DNA from: Gordonia jinhuaensis
GTDB taxonomy: Bacteria; Actinomycetota; Actinomycetes; Mycobacteriales; Mycobacteriaceae
Direction of reading: 5' to 3'
DNA: 64,000 nt
Assembly (NCBI RefSeq): GCF_014639795.1
Contig: NZ_BMGC01000016.1
Location: 24,256 to 88,255, forward strand
The notes beneath the pieces were generated by a model. The model was not told the origin of the DNA. It did not search any database and was given only the letters and a program-made list of their open reading frames with translations. The stretch's first letter is position 1, and the number at the start of each line of letters is the position of its first letter. Below, piece after piece: positions 27,573-35,485 of this stretch. The translations under genes and the position numbers were made by a program.

Positions 27573-28376
27573 GTGAGCGCGAATCGTCGCATCGACGGGC
27601 AAAACGCCCGAGTCGGACACGGTGACCGGCAGCGCGTCGTCGTCACCGGATCGACTCCGGGCCAGGCGAATCCGGGCCAATCGAATCCGGGCCAATCGAA
27701 TCCGGGCCAATCGAGTCTGGGTAGGCGTGAGTCGGGTGAGTGCGAGTCGCATGGGCCGACCGACGAGGAACTGGCCCGTCGCGCCGGACTCGGTGATCGC
27801 CGCGCATTCGACGAACTGGTCGGGCGGACGGTGCCGCTGTTGCTGCGGTATGCACGACGGATGCTCTCCGATCCCTCGGTCGCCGACGACGTGGTGCAGG
27901 AATCGCTCGTCGCCGTGTGGAAGGGTCTGCCGCGGTTCGGTTTTCGCAGCAGCTATCGCACCTGGGTGTTCTCCATCGCCCACCGCAAGATCGTCGACAT
28001 CCACCACGATGCGGCACGTCGTGCGGAATACGACGCGGGTGGCGAATCCGACATCGCCGAATTCGTCCAGCCCGGCCCCGGGCCGGCCGAGACCGCCGAA
28101 GAGAGTTCACTTCTCGCGGCATTGCGCACCGAACTGGACAATCTCGCCCCCCGATCTCGGGCGGTGTGGTGGCTCCGCGAGATGGAAGGACTCGGACATG
28201 GTGAGATCGCCGACGCGCTGGGGATCTCGCCGGGTTCGGTTCGGGGACATCTGCAGCGCGCACGCGCCGACATCGCGCGGCGGATGGAGCCGTGGAGGCC
28301 GAAAGCCGTCGGCGAGCGCCCCGGATCGGGAAAGGTGTCGGATGAGGGTGGCGATTCGCGGGAGGAGATCAGATGA
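27573..28376 (+). CDS. ECF-type RNA polymerase sigma factor beside the Asp23 cluster
   Basis: A sigma-70 family factor of the two-domain ECF type. Region 2 includes ARRMLSDPSVADDVVQESLVAVWKG and FGFRSSYRTWVFSIAHRKIVD; region 4 has a helix-turn-helix GHGEIADALGISPGSVRGHLQRAR. It is preceded by about 60 residues of low-complexity sequence with four GQSNP-like repeats, an unusual extension for an ECF factor. The start is uncertain: GTG 27573 is my choice, with GTG 27564 and TTG 27531 as alternatives; the conserved part begins near 27750. The stop overlaps the next start (ATGA). A role in controlling the divergent Asp23 genes is plausible from position only. Confidence 0.8.
   Translation: MSANRRIDGQNARVGHGDRQRVVVTGSTPGQANPGQSNPGQSNPGQSSLGRRESGECESHGPTDEELARRAGLGDRRAFDELVGRTVPLLLRYARRMLSDPSVADDVVQESLVAVWKGLPRFGFRSSYRTWVFSIAHRKIVDIHHDAARRAEYDAGGESDIAEFVQPGPGPAETAEESSLLAALRTELDNLAPRSRAVWWLREMEGLGHGEIADALGISPGSVRGHLQRARADIARRMEPWRPKAVGERPGSGKVSDEGGDSREEIR
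27661..27720 (+). repeat. 15-bp in-frame tandem repeat in the sigma factor N-terminus
   Basis: Four units at 27661, 27676, 27691 and 27706, variants of GCCAATCGAATCCGG, encode GQANP/GQSNP. Two central copies are identical, so the expansion looks recent. Confidence 0.9.
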
Positions 28377-28864
28377 CGCAGCAGGGCACCGGGACGCAAC
28401 AGGGCACCGGGACGCAGCAGGGCACCGAGGAGTGGCTGCTCGCGGCGTCGGCGCAGCTCGGTCCCACGCCTGAGGAGTCCGAATCGGTCGGGCGACGGGT
28501 ACGCGCGGCGACTCGCCGGTTCGCGAGGGCCCGTGTCCCGCTGATGACCGACGTATCCGGCATTGCGGTGACCGACCTGGTGGCGGGCCAGATCGCGGCT
28601 GACGCCGTGCGCGCCGTCACCCGTCGCGAGGTCTCGGCGGTGCGGATCGGCACTGCGCCGAGTCCGGCGGGTACCGCACGCCGCATCACCGACATCGGCG
28701 TGGACCTCGCCGTCGGATACCGCGACGACATCTCGGCGATGGCCGAACTCGTCCGCGAGACAGTGCGGCTGACGCTGGGCGAGGTCGTGGGACCGGTGAC
28801 AGCGGACGAGGTCGCCACCCGCATCGACGTGCGGGTGGTCGACCTCGTGGAGCTGCCCGGGTAG
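28373..28864 (+). CDS. Asp23-like protein coupled to the ECF sigma gene
   Basis: A 163-residue protein. It begins with three TQQGTG repeats, has a helical middle (EEWLLAASAQLG, GRRVRAATRRFARARV) and ends with strands and helices arranged like an Asp23 core: ITDIGVDLAVGYRDDISAMAELVRETVRL, then IDVRVVDLVELPG. Its start overlaps the sigma gene stop (ATGA), a position often held by an anti-sigma or partner protein, but no anti-sigma domain or membrane helix is visible. I call it Asp23-like with moderate confidence. Confidence 0.6.
   Translation: MTQQGTGTQQGTGTQQGTEEWLLAASAQLGPTPEESESVGRRVRAATRRFARARVPLMTDVSGIAVTDLVAGQIAADAVRAVTRREVSAVRIGTAPSPAGTARRITDIGVDLAVGYRDDISAMAELVRETVRLTLGEVVGPVTADEVATRIDVRVVDLVELPG
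28376..28429 (+). repeat. 18-bp in-frame tandem repeat at the start of the Asp23-like gene
   Basis: Three 18-bp units at 28376, 28394 and 28412 (ACGCAGCAGGGCACCGGG and variants) encode TQQGTG. They begin directly after the start codon. Confidence 0.9.
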
Positions 28865-28892
28865 GGAAACGCCTGGTACCGGCTGATCCCGG

Positions 28893-29654
28893 TCAGGCCA
28901 GTGCGTCGTCGTTGACCGGTTCGTCGGCGATCTCCTCGCCCTCACCGAACAGGATCGGGTAGAGCACGCCGGCGATGATCGCCCCCACCAGCGGGGCAAC
29001 CCAGAACACCCAGAGCTGTCCGGGCGCGCCGTTGCCGTTGAAGAACGCCACACCGGTGGAGCGGGCGGGGTTGACCGACGTGTTCGACACCGTGATGGAG
29101 ATCAGGTGGATCAGGGTGAGTGTGAGGCCGATCGCGATGCCGGCGAAACCTGCTGGTGCACGCGGATCGGTCGCGCCCAGGATCACGAAGAGGAAGACCG
29201 CGGTGAGGATGATCTCGGCGATGATCACCGACCAGAGTGCGTAGCCGCCCGGCGAATGCGCGCCGTAACCGTTGGCGGCCATGTTCCCGGTCGCATCGAA
29301 GCCCTTCTTGCCCTTCGCGATCGCCCACACGACCAGGCCGCCGAGGAGTCCACCCACCACCTGCGCGATCCAGTAGGGGATCACCGCGTCCCACTCGACG
29401 CGTCGGGCGATCGCCGCGCCGAGGGTGACTGCGGGGTTGAAATGCCCGCCCGAGAGGGTGCCGAAGGCGTAGACGCCCACGAGAACCGTCAATCCGAAGG
29501 CCAGTGCGACACCGAGATGGCCGACACCCACGGAGATGCCGTCGGAGATGAACTTCGCGCCCAGCACCGCGGTGCCGCAACCGCCGAGTACGAGCACGAA
29601 GGTGCCGACCAATTCGGCCATGAGGCGGTGGAACATCGGGGGTGGGGTGAGCAC
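28893..29654 (-). CDS. aqpZ: Aquaporin (MIP family, AqpZ-like)
   Basis: A 253-residue, six-helix water channel with both NPA boxes (residues 73-75 and 195-197), Arg after the second as in aquaporins, and HFNPAVT/NTSVNPARS signatures. The narrow-pore pattern and length fit AqpZ (water) rather than a glycerol facilitator, though selectivity is inferred. GTG at 29654 is supported by AGGAGG four bases upstream; the Met at codon 7 would be too far from it. The C-terminus is acidic. It is divergent from the next gene across a 161-bp region with an inverted repeat. Confidence 0.92.
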   Translation of the reverse strand: MLTPPPMFHRLMAELVGTFVLVLGGCGTAVLGAKFISDGISVGVGHLGVALAFGLTVLVGVYAFGTLSGGHFNPAVTLGAAIARRVEWDAVIPYWIAQVVGGLLGGLVVWAIAKGKKGFDATGNMAANGYGAHSPGGYALWSVIIAEIILTAVFLFVILGATDPRAPAGFAGIAIGLTLTLIHLISITVSNTSVNPARSTGVAFFNGNGAPGQLWVFWVAPLVGAIIAGVLYPILFGEGEEIADEPVNDDALA

Positions 29655-29691
29655 AGAGCCTCCTAGAGAGTGGATGGCCAGATGTACCGCT

Positions 29692-29715
29692 GCAGTTGCA
29701 GAGTTTCACAACTGC
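29692..29715. promoter_or_regulatory. Inverted repeat upstream of aqpZ
   Basis: GCAGTTG (29692-29698) and CAACTGC (29709-29715) form a perfect 7-bp inverted repeat with a 10-bp centre, lying between aqpZ and the divergent gene. It could be an operator; nothing identifies the regulator. Confidence 0.35.
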
Positions 29716-29815
29716 AACGTTGTGCACAGTGTCGAACCGCATCTTTGCCAAACGGTAATGATCGAGACGGGTTACGGCGGCGCGTGCGCATGTTGTGCAC
29801 GCAGAAGGGGTTGAC

Positions 29816-30562
29816 GTGGTCCAACCGGCTCTTGACCTGCGGCGTCAGCCGTGGCGCTATCCCGGGCCGTCGGTACGGGCGCCCGGCCTTCTCGCTGATG
29901 GGCGGTATGTGCGCTGCGACCACTCGCGCATCCGGGCCATTCTGGACGAATCGGGTCACACGCCACTGGAGCACCGCACCCCGGTGGTGGCGGTCGGTTC
30001 CAACGCGTGTGCGGCGGTGATGAGCCACAAGCTCGCCGGACATGACGGGCCCATCGTCTTTCTCGTCGACGTGGTTGCCGGTGTGGCGGTGGGACACAGT
30101 GCCCACCGCAGCCGAGCCCACCGCAGCCGGGCTCACCGCAGCCGGCGGTTGCCGGTCGCCGGGTCGATGAGACCGGGCTTCATCCCGGCCGCCCCGTACG
30201 CCGACGCCGGCGCACGGGATGCCTTCGTGATCACCATGCTCGACGACGAGCAACTCGCCGTGATCGATGCGACCGAACCCAACTACTTCCGCGATCGGGT
30301 GAGCGGTGCGCGGCTGGGTCCGGTGTGGCTGTATCGGTCGCGCTGGGGAGTCCTCGCGCCGCCGGGTGCCAAACCGGTCCCGTTGACTCCCCAGCCGGTC
30401 CTCGAACGATTCCTGACCGGCCATCGACTGGGGATCGGGCCTCCGGTCGCCGGTGCATTCGCCGACGTCGCCGGTTTGCGTGAGGCGGGCTGGGCGCGCG
30501 CGGACGGACTGGATCGCCGTGCGTCGAGGCCAGGCGGTGAGATGGGGTCGGCAGGTGACTGA
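29816..30562 (+). CDS. Unknown protein with AHRSR repeats
   Basis: A 248-residue protein I do not recognise. An N-terminal part contains VVAVGSNACAAVMSHKLAGH, and a later part GSMRPGFIPAAPYADAGARDAFVITMLDDEQLAVIDATEPNYF, which read like a conserved globular domain. Between them are three AHRSR units from 15-bp DNA repeats (30101-30145). No signal peptide or membrane segment is seen. I prefer GTG 29816, preceded by AAGGGG; GTG 29795 is the longer choice. The gene stands alone between aqpZ and sigK. Confidence 0.6.
   Translation: MVQPALDLRRQPWRYPGPSVRAPGLLADGRYVRCDHSRIRAILDESGHTPLEHRTPVVAVGSNACAAVMSHKLAGHDGPIVFLVDVVAGVAVGHSAHRSRAHRSRAHRSRRLPVAGSMRPGFIPAAPYADAGARDAFVITMLDDEQLAVIDATEPNYFRDRVSGARLGPVWLYRSRWGVLAPPGAKPVPLTPQPVLERFLTGHRLGIGPPVAGAFADVAGLREAGWARADGLDRRASRPGGEMGSAGD
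30101..30145 (+). repeat. 15-bp in-frame tandem repeat (AHRSR) in the unknown gene
   Basis: Three 15-bp units at 30101, 30116 and 30131, variants of GCCCACCGCAGCCGG, differ from one another at only one or two bases. Confidence 0.9.
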
Positions 30563-30723
30563 CGGGTGAGCGTCACGCACGAGCCGACGTGAGGAACGAC
30601 ACCCTCGTTGTTGCGGTTGTTGCGCGACTTCACAGCGATCCGTGCGCCTGTCGGCACCGAACACAGGATGTGAGAAGTTCCGCCGCGCTCGTCCCCGATC
30701 GGGCTCCGATTAGTCTCATCGGT

Positions 30724-31347
30724 GTGGCAGAACGACCGCCGGAGGTCCCGGCACCGGCACCCACCCGCGCCGACGAGGCGGACGACACGCACCGATCGTC
30801 TCACCTGGCAGGGCTGATGGCGCGGGTCGCAGAGGGTGATCGGGGCGCGTTCGCCGAGCTCTATGACCAGACGAGTCCGCGGGTGTACGGCCTGATCCTG
30901 CGGGTGCTGCGAGATCCCGGTTATGCCGAGGAGACCGCGCAGGAGGTCTACCTGTCGGTGTGGCAGAGCGCGGATCGGTACTCCGCAGAGGCCGGGTCGG
31001 TGATCTCGTGGCTGCTCACGATCGCGCATCGCCGTGCGGTTGACCGGGTGCGGTCGGAGGAGGCCGCGGGTCGGCGGACCTTCGAGCGCGGTGTGGCCGC
31101 GCTGGTGGTCGACGTCGACGACACCGCCGAACGTCTCGAGCGTGACGACGAGACCGCGCAGGTGCGCAATTGTCTGGGCACGCTCACCGATGTGCAGCGC
31201 CAGAGTGTCGAGCTGGCCTACTACGGCGGCCTCACCTATCCGCAGGTCGCGCAGCAACTCGGTGCGGCGCTGCCGACGGTGAAATCACGTATTCGCGACG
31301 GTTTGCGTCGTCTTCGTACATGTCTGGAGGTGGGTCGCGATGGCTGA
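30724..31347 (+). CDS. sigK: ECF sigma factor SigK
   Basis: A 207-residue ECF sigma factor. Region 2 shows FAELYDQTSPRVYGLILRVLRDPGYAEETAQEVYLSVWQ and SWLLTIAHRRAVDRVR; region 4 shows VELAYYGGLTYPQVAQQLG and PTVKSRIRDGLRRLR. These match mycobacterial SigK, and the partner anti-sigma RskA follows with an 8-bp overlap, which settles the identity. GTG 30724 gives a length near the family's 187 residues; an in-frame extension to 30589 is not credible. It drives a small regulon of oxidation-sensed surface proteins in mycobacteria; no such targets are in this window. Confidence 0.88.
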   Translation: MAERPPEVPAPAPTRADEADDTHRSSHLAGLMARVAEGDRGAFAELYDQTSPRVYGLILRVLRDPGYAEETAQEVYLSVWQSADRYSAEAGSVISWLLTIAHRRAVDRVRSEEAAGRRTFERGVAALVVDVDDTAERLERDDETAQVRNCLGTLTDVQRQSVELAYYGGLTYPQVAQQLGAALPTVKSRIRDGLRRLRTCLEVGRDG

Positions 31348-32248
31348 CCGGAACGGTTCGGGCGGGGCCGGCCCCGATCGTCGTCTGCTCGACGAATATG
31401 TGGAGCTGTATGCGCTCGATGCGCTCGATGCCCAGGAGACTGCTGCCTTCGAGTCGCAGCTCGACCTGGTGCCGGAGTCCGAGCAGCAGCGTCGGCGTGC
31501 GCAGATCGCCGACATTCGCGAGACCCTCGCGCAGATGTCCTCGCAGGTGCAGACGGCGCCGCCGAACGGGCTGCGCCTGCGCGTGCTCGCCGCTGCCGAC
31601 GCGAGCGGACAGGGATATGGCGGGCGCCCAGATGGCGGGCACACAGGCGGCGGGTTCACCGGCGCTACCACCGGCCCCGCAGCGGGCGCGGAGGTGACCG
31701 ACCTGGCGGCTGCTCGCGCCCGGTCGACACGGATGCGGCGGTGGGCGATCGCCGGCATCGCGGTGGCCGCGGCGGTGATCGTCGCGATCGGTGGCGGCGT
31801 GGTCGGTCGGGTGACCTCACCCGATCGCGGTTCCACCACCACGACGACGGTCGCCGAACCGGCGCCGGGCGGCGGATCCTCTACCGGTCAGACGTCCGGT
31901 GCGGCTGAACAGATCTCGGCGATCCTGGCCGAGCCCGACGCCCAGGTCAATCGCACCACCATCGGCGGCTCCACCGCCGCGGTGACCGTCGCGTCGTCGA
32001 AGTCGCTCAATCAGGCGCTGGTGGTTATCACGTCGGCTCCGCAGCCGCCGGCTGAACACGCCTACCAGCTCTGGGTGATGGGTGCCGATCACAAGCCGCG
32101 GTCGGAGGGGACGATGGTCCACATGGATCCCACCGTCACGGCAAAGCTCAAGGATCTCAGCGGATTCGACGAGGTTGCCATCACTGTGGAACCGCGCGAC
32201 GGGTCGCCTGCGCCGACGACGTCGCCCATCGTCTCCGTCGCGCTCTGA
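31340..32248 (+). CDS. rskA: Anti-sigma-K factor RskA
   Basis: A 302-residue regulator of SigK. The cytoplasmic sigma-binding head begins LLDEYVELYALDALDAQE; a single membrane helix lies at about 136-156; the extracellular RskA domain follows (ALVVITSAPQPPAEHAYQLWVM, near 230-255). Signal-triggered proteolysis of such proteins frees the sigma factor. It is longer than the mycobacterial protein (about 232), mainly from a Gly/Thr-rich linker near 90-120 and a Thr/Gly/Ser-rich stalk after the helix. The start at 31340 overlaps sigK by eight bases. The 290-bp gap after it holds nothing I can assign. Confidence 0.88.
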   Translation: MADRNGSGGAGPDRRLLDEYVELYALDALDAQETAAFESQLDLVPESEQQRRRAQIADIRETLAQMSSQVQTAPPNGLRLRVLAAADASGQGYGGRPDGGHTGGGFTGATTGPAAGAEVTDLAAARARSTRMRRWAIAGIAVAAAVIVAIGGGVVGRVTSPDRGSTTTTTVAEPAPGGGSSTGQTSGAAEQISAILAEPDAQVNRTTIGGSTAAVTVASSKSLNQALVVITSAPQPPAEHAYQLWVMGADHKPRSEGTMVHMDPTVTAKLKDLSGFDEVAITVEPRDGSPAPTTSPIVSVAL

Positions 32249-32538
32249 GGCGTCTGTTTCCGGCGGGAGAACACCGGTGATAGACGTTTGCGCTGCTAAC
32301 TAGTTGGGCGCCAGGGCTGTTCGGACCCGGCGCTCAGGTGGCCGCGCGGATGTTCGGTGATTCGGGGCACTTCGGGCAATTGACCGGGCGTGCTATCTTC
32401 GTCGGCAGTTCGCGACCTGTGAAAACCCGTGACGTGGGTCGCTTGTCCGCCGCGAGGGCTGTGAGATCACTTCGGCCGGCACCCCACAAGGATTGCCGCC
32501 GGAACCCGCAGCGCCTCGCTCGACGAACAGGTGCAGAG

Positions 32539-33621
32539 ATGAGCGTCGGAGTCGTACGCGAAACGACCGAAGGGGAACGTCGCGTCGCGCTCGTTCCCAA
32601 AGTGGTGTCGACCCTGGTGTCCAAGGGTGTCGATGTGGTGGTGGAGAGCGGTGCCGGCCTCGGTGCGCTGATCCCCGACGAGTTGTACGTGGACGCGGGC
32701 GCGCGTATCGGCGATCCGTACTCCGCCGACGTGGTGGTGAAGGTCGCCGCGCCGACCGACGACGAGGTGTCGCGATTGCGGTCGGGGCAGACCCTGATCG
32801 GCTTCCTGAATCCTCGAAACGAGCGCAACCAGATCCCGGCACTGAAGTCGGCCGGGGTGCAGGCGTTCGCGGTCGAGGCCATCCCGCGCATCTCGCGCGC
32901 GCAGGCGATGGACGCGCTGAGCTCGCAGGCCAACGTTGCCGGGTACAAGTCGGTGATCGTGGCCGCCGACGAGTCCACTCGCTTCTTCCCGATGCTCACC
33001 ACTGCAGCGGGCACCGTGAAGCCGGCGACCGTGCTCGTGCTCGGTGTGGGTGTGGCCGGCCTGCAGGCATTGGCCACGGCCAAACGTCTCGGCGCCCGCA
33101 CCACGGGTTACGACGTGCGACCCGAGGTCGCCGAGCAGGTCCGCTCGGTCGGTGCGCAGTGGCTCGATCTGGGTATCGACGCCGCCGGTGAGGGTGGCTA
33201 CGCCCGTGAGCTGACCGCCGACGAGCGCGCCAAGCAGCAGCAGGCGCTCGAGGACGCGATCAAGGGCTTCGACGTGGTGATCACCACCGCGCTGGTGCCC
33301 GGTCGTCCGGCGCCGCGTCTGGTCACCGCAGCTGCGGTGGAGGGGATGAAGCCCGGCAGCGTGGTGGTCGACCTCGCCGGTGAGACCGGCGGCAACTGCG
33401 AATTGACCGAGCCCGGCAAAACCGTTGTCGTACATGATGTGACGATCGCGTCGCCGCTCAACCTCCCGGCCACCATGCCCGAGCATGCGAGCGAACTGTA
33501 TGCGAAGAATCTCTACGCGCTGATCGATCTGATGCTCGGTGAGGACGGCGCGATCACCCCCGATTTCTCCGACGAAGTGCTCGCCGCGTCGTGCGTGACG
33601 CGTGAGGAAGGTACCGCCTGA
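32539..33621 (+). CDS. pntAA: NAD(P) transhydrogenase subunit alpha, NAD-binding part (PntAA)
   Basis: A 360-residue soluble NAD(H)-binding subunit of the proton-translocating transhydrogenase, which uses the proton gradient to make NADPH from NADH and NADP. The N-terminal alanine dehydrogenase/PNT domain opens SVGVVRETTEGERRVALVP; the nucleotide site is VLVLGVGVAGLQALATAK (near 168-185), and YDVRPEVAEQV follows. ATG 32539 starts the conserved N-terminus. The alpha chain is split into two genes, as in mycobacteria; its stop shares a base with pntAB (TGATG). Confidence 0.94.
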   Translation: MSVGVVRETTEGERRVALVPKVVSTLVSKGVDVVVESGAGLGALIPDELYVDAGARIGDPYSADVVVKVAAPTDDEVSRLRSGQTLIGFLNPRNERNQIPALKSAGVQAFAVEAIPRISRAQAMDALSSQANVAGYKSVIVAADESTRFFPMLTTAAGTVKPATVLVLGVGVAGLQALATAKRLGARTTGYDVRPEVAEQVRSVGAQWLDLGIDAAGEGGYARELTADERAKQQQALEDAIKGFDVVITTALVPGRPAPRLVTAAAVEGMKPGSVVVDLAGETGGNCELTEPGKTVVVHDVTIASPLNLPATMPEHASELYAKNLYALIDLMLGEDGAITPDFSDEVLAASCVTREEGTA

Positions 33622-33962
33622 TGTATTACGGTCTGCTGGCGAACATTGCGATCCTGGTGCTCGCCGGGTTCGTGGGTTTCGCGGTCATCTCCAAGGTCCC
33701 CAACACGCTGCACACGCCGTTGATGTCGGGTACCAACGCCATTCACGGCATCGTGGTGCTCGGTGCGCTCATCACGCTCGGCACTCTTCCCGCCGACGCG
33801 GGGTGGGGTGTTCGGATCATCTCGTTCATCGCACTCATCTTCGGCACCCTCAATGTGGTCGGCGGCTTCCTCGTGACCGACCGCATGCTGGGCATGTTCA
33901 AATCCCGTAAGCCCGAAAACTCTTCGGCTGCTTCGGATTCGGTGAAGGGTGCCGAACAGTGA
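33621..33962 (+). CDS. pntAB: NAD(P) transhydrogenase subunit alpha, membrane part (PntAB)
   Basis: A 113-residue membrane protein with three hydrophobic helices and the signature VPNTLHTPLMSGTNAIHGI typical of the second alpha piece. It forms the proton channel with PntB. The start overlaps the pntAA stop by one base and the end overlaps the pntB start (GTGA) by four. Confidence 0.93.
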   Translation: MYYGLLANIAILVLAGFVGFAVISKVPNTLHTPLMSGTNAIHGIVVLGALITLGTLPADAGWGVRIISFIALIFGTLNVVGGFLVTDRMLGMFKSRKPENSSAASDSVKGAEQ

Positions 33963-35398
33963 CCTACTTCGTCTACATCCTCTACATCGTCGCCTTCTCC
34001 TGCTTCATCTACGGCCTGATGGGCCTGACGGGGCCGAAGACGGCGGTGCGCGGCAACCAGATCGCCGCAGTCGGCATGGCGATCGCGATCATCGGCACGC
34101 TGTTGCTGATCCGCAACACCTATGCGATCAACTGGGTGTTGATCATCGGCGGCCTGGCCATCGGCGTGATCCTCGGTGTGCCGCCGGCCAAGAAGACCAA
34201 GATGACGGCGATGCCGCAGCTGGTCGCACTGTTCAACGGTCTCGGTGGTGGCACGGTCGCGCTGATCGCCCTCGCCGAATTCATTTCGTCCAAGGGCTTT
34301 TCGGACTTCCGCCTCGACCAGCAGCCCACGGTTGCCGTGGTGGTGGGATCGCTGTTCGGTGCGATCATCGGGTCGATCTCGTTCTGGGGTTCGCTGGTCG
34401 CCTTCCTCAAGCTGCAGGAGGTGCTGAACAAGAAGGTCGAGAAGTTCTTCGTCAGCAACGCCCGGCTGTTCCAGGTCGCCAACATCGTGCTGCTGATCGT
34501 GGCCGTTGCGATCGCGATCTACATCGGCGTGAAGGCCAAACCCGGTGAGGGAACATCGGTCTGGTGGATGGTTGCGCTGCTCGTGGTGTCCGGTGTGCTC
34601 GGTCTGTTCGTGGTGCTGCCGATCGGTGGCGCCGACATGCCGGTGGTCATCTCGCTGCTCAACGCGCTCACGGGCCTGTCGGCTGCTGCCGCGGGTATCG
34701 CGCTGAACAACACCGCGATGATCGTCGCCGGCATGATCGTGGGCGCCTCGGGCACCATCCTCACCAACCTGATGGCCACCGCCATGAACCGGTCGATCCC
34801 GGCGATCGTGTTCGGCTCCTTCGGCGGTGGGGGAGGCGGCGGTGGCGCCGCCACGGCCACCGGTGGTGCGGTGAAGGCGACCTCGGCTGCCGACGCAGCG
34901 ATCCAGATGGCCTACGCCAACCAGGTGATCGTGGTGCCCGGCTACGGTCTCGCGGTCGCGCAGGCTCAGCACACCGTCAAGGAGATGGCCGACCTTCTCG
35001 AGGACAAGGGGGTGGAGGTCAAATACGCCATCCACCCGGTGGCCGGACGTATGCCCGGGCACATGAATGTCCTTCTCGCCGAAGCTGATGTGGCTTACGA
35101 CGCGATGAAGGAGATGGACGACATCAACGGTGAGTTCAACCGCACCGACGTCACCATCGTCATCGGCGCCAACGACGTCACCAACCCGGCCGCTCGCAAC
35201 GACCCGGGGTCGCCGATCCACGGCATGCCGATCCTCAACGTCGACCAGTCACGTTCGGTGATCGTGCTGAAGCGGTCGATGAGTTCGGGTTACGCCGGTA
35301 TCGACAACCCGCTGTTCACCGCCGAGCAGACCTCGATGCTCTTCGGCGATGCGAAGAAGTCGGTGGCGTCGGTCATCGAGGAACTGAAGGCGCTGTAA
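33959..35398 (+). CDS. pntB: NAD(P) transhydrogenase subunit beta (PntB)
   Basis: A 479-residue subunit with eight or nine membrane helices (residues 1-270) and a C-terminal NADP(H)-binding domain (about 300-479) containing VVPGYGLAVAQAQH and HPVAGRMPGHMNVLLAEA. A Gly-rich linker joins the halves. GTG 33959 gives the normal N-terminus and overlaps pntAB. A strong hairpin follows 42 bases after the stop. Confidence 0.95.
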   Translation: MTYFVYILYIVAFSCFIYGLMGLTGPKTAVRGNQIAAVGMAIAIIGTLLLIRNTYAINWVLIIGGLAIGVILGVPPAKKTKMTAMPQLVALFNGLGGGTVALIALAEFISSKGFSDFRLDQQPTVAVVVGSLFGAIIGSISFWGSLVAFLKLQEVLNKKVEKFFVSNARLFQVANIVLLIVAVAIAIYIGVKAKPGEGTSVWWMVALLVVSGVLGLFVVLPIGGADMPVVISLLNALTGLSAAAAGIALNNTAMIVAGMIVGASGTILTNLMATAMNRSIPAIVFGSFGGGGGGGGAATATGGAVKATSAADAAIQMAYANQVIVVPGYGLAVAQAQHTVKEMADLLEDKGVEVKYAIHPVAGRMPGHMNVLLAEADVAYDAMKEMDDINGEFNRTDVTIVIGANDVTNPAARNDPGSPIHGMPILNVDQSRSVIVLKRSMSSGYAGIDNPLFTAEQTSMLFGDAKKSVASVIEELKAL

Positions 35399-35440
35399 GG
35401 CATCGCGGTTTCGCGGTTACATCACGCTGACCTAGTTCAC

Positions 35441-35478
35441 ACCACGGTCCCCGACGGTTCGCCGTCGGGGACCGTGGT
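35441..35478. terminator. Strong hairpin terminator after pntB
   Basis: ACCACGGTCCCCGACGG, loop TTCG, then the exact complement: a perfect 17-bp, G+C-rich stem (35441-35457 with 35462-35478) closed by a TTCG tetraloop. There is no T run, which is usual for actinobacterial terminators. Being symmetric it could act in both directions. The 19-bp repeat array starts directly after it. Confidence 0.82.
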
Positions 35479-35485
35479 CGTTGTC

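Noticed and set aside
28864..28892. Terminator between the Asp23-like gene and aqpZ
   Set aside because: Only a five-base interrupted stem is seen, too weak to call.
32393..32405. Possible promoter (TTGACC and TATCTT-like elements) before pntAA
   Set aside because: The two elements are far too close together to be a -35/-10 pair.
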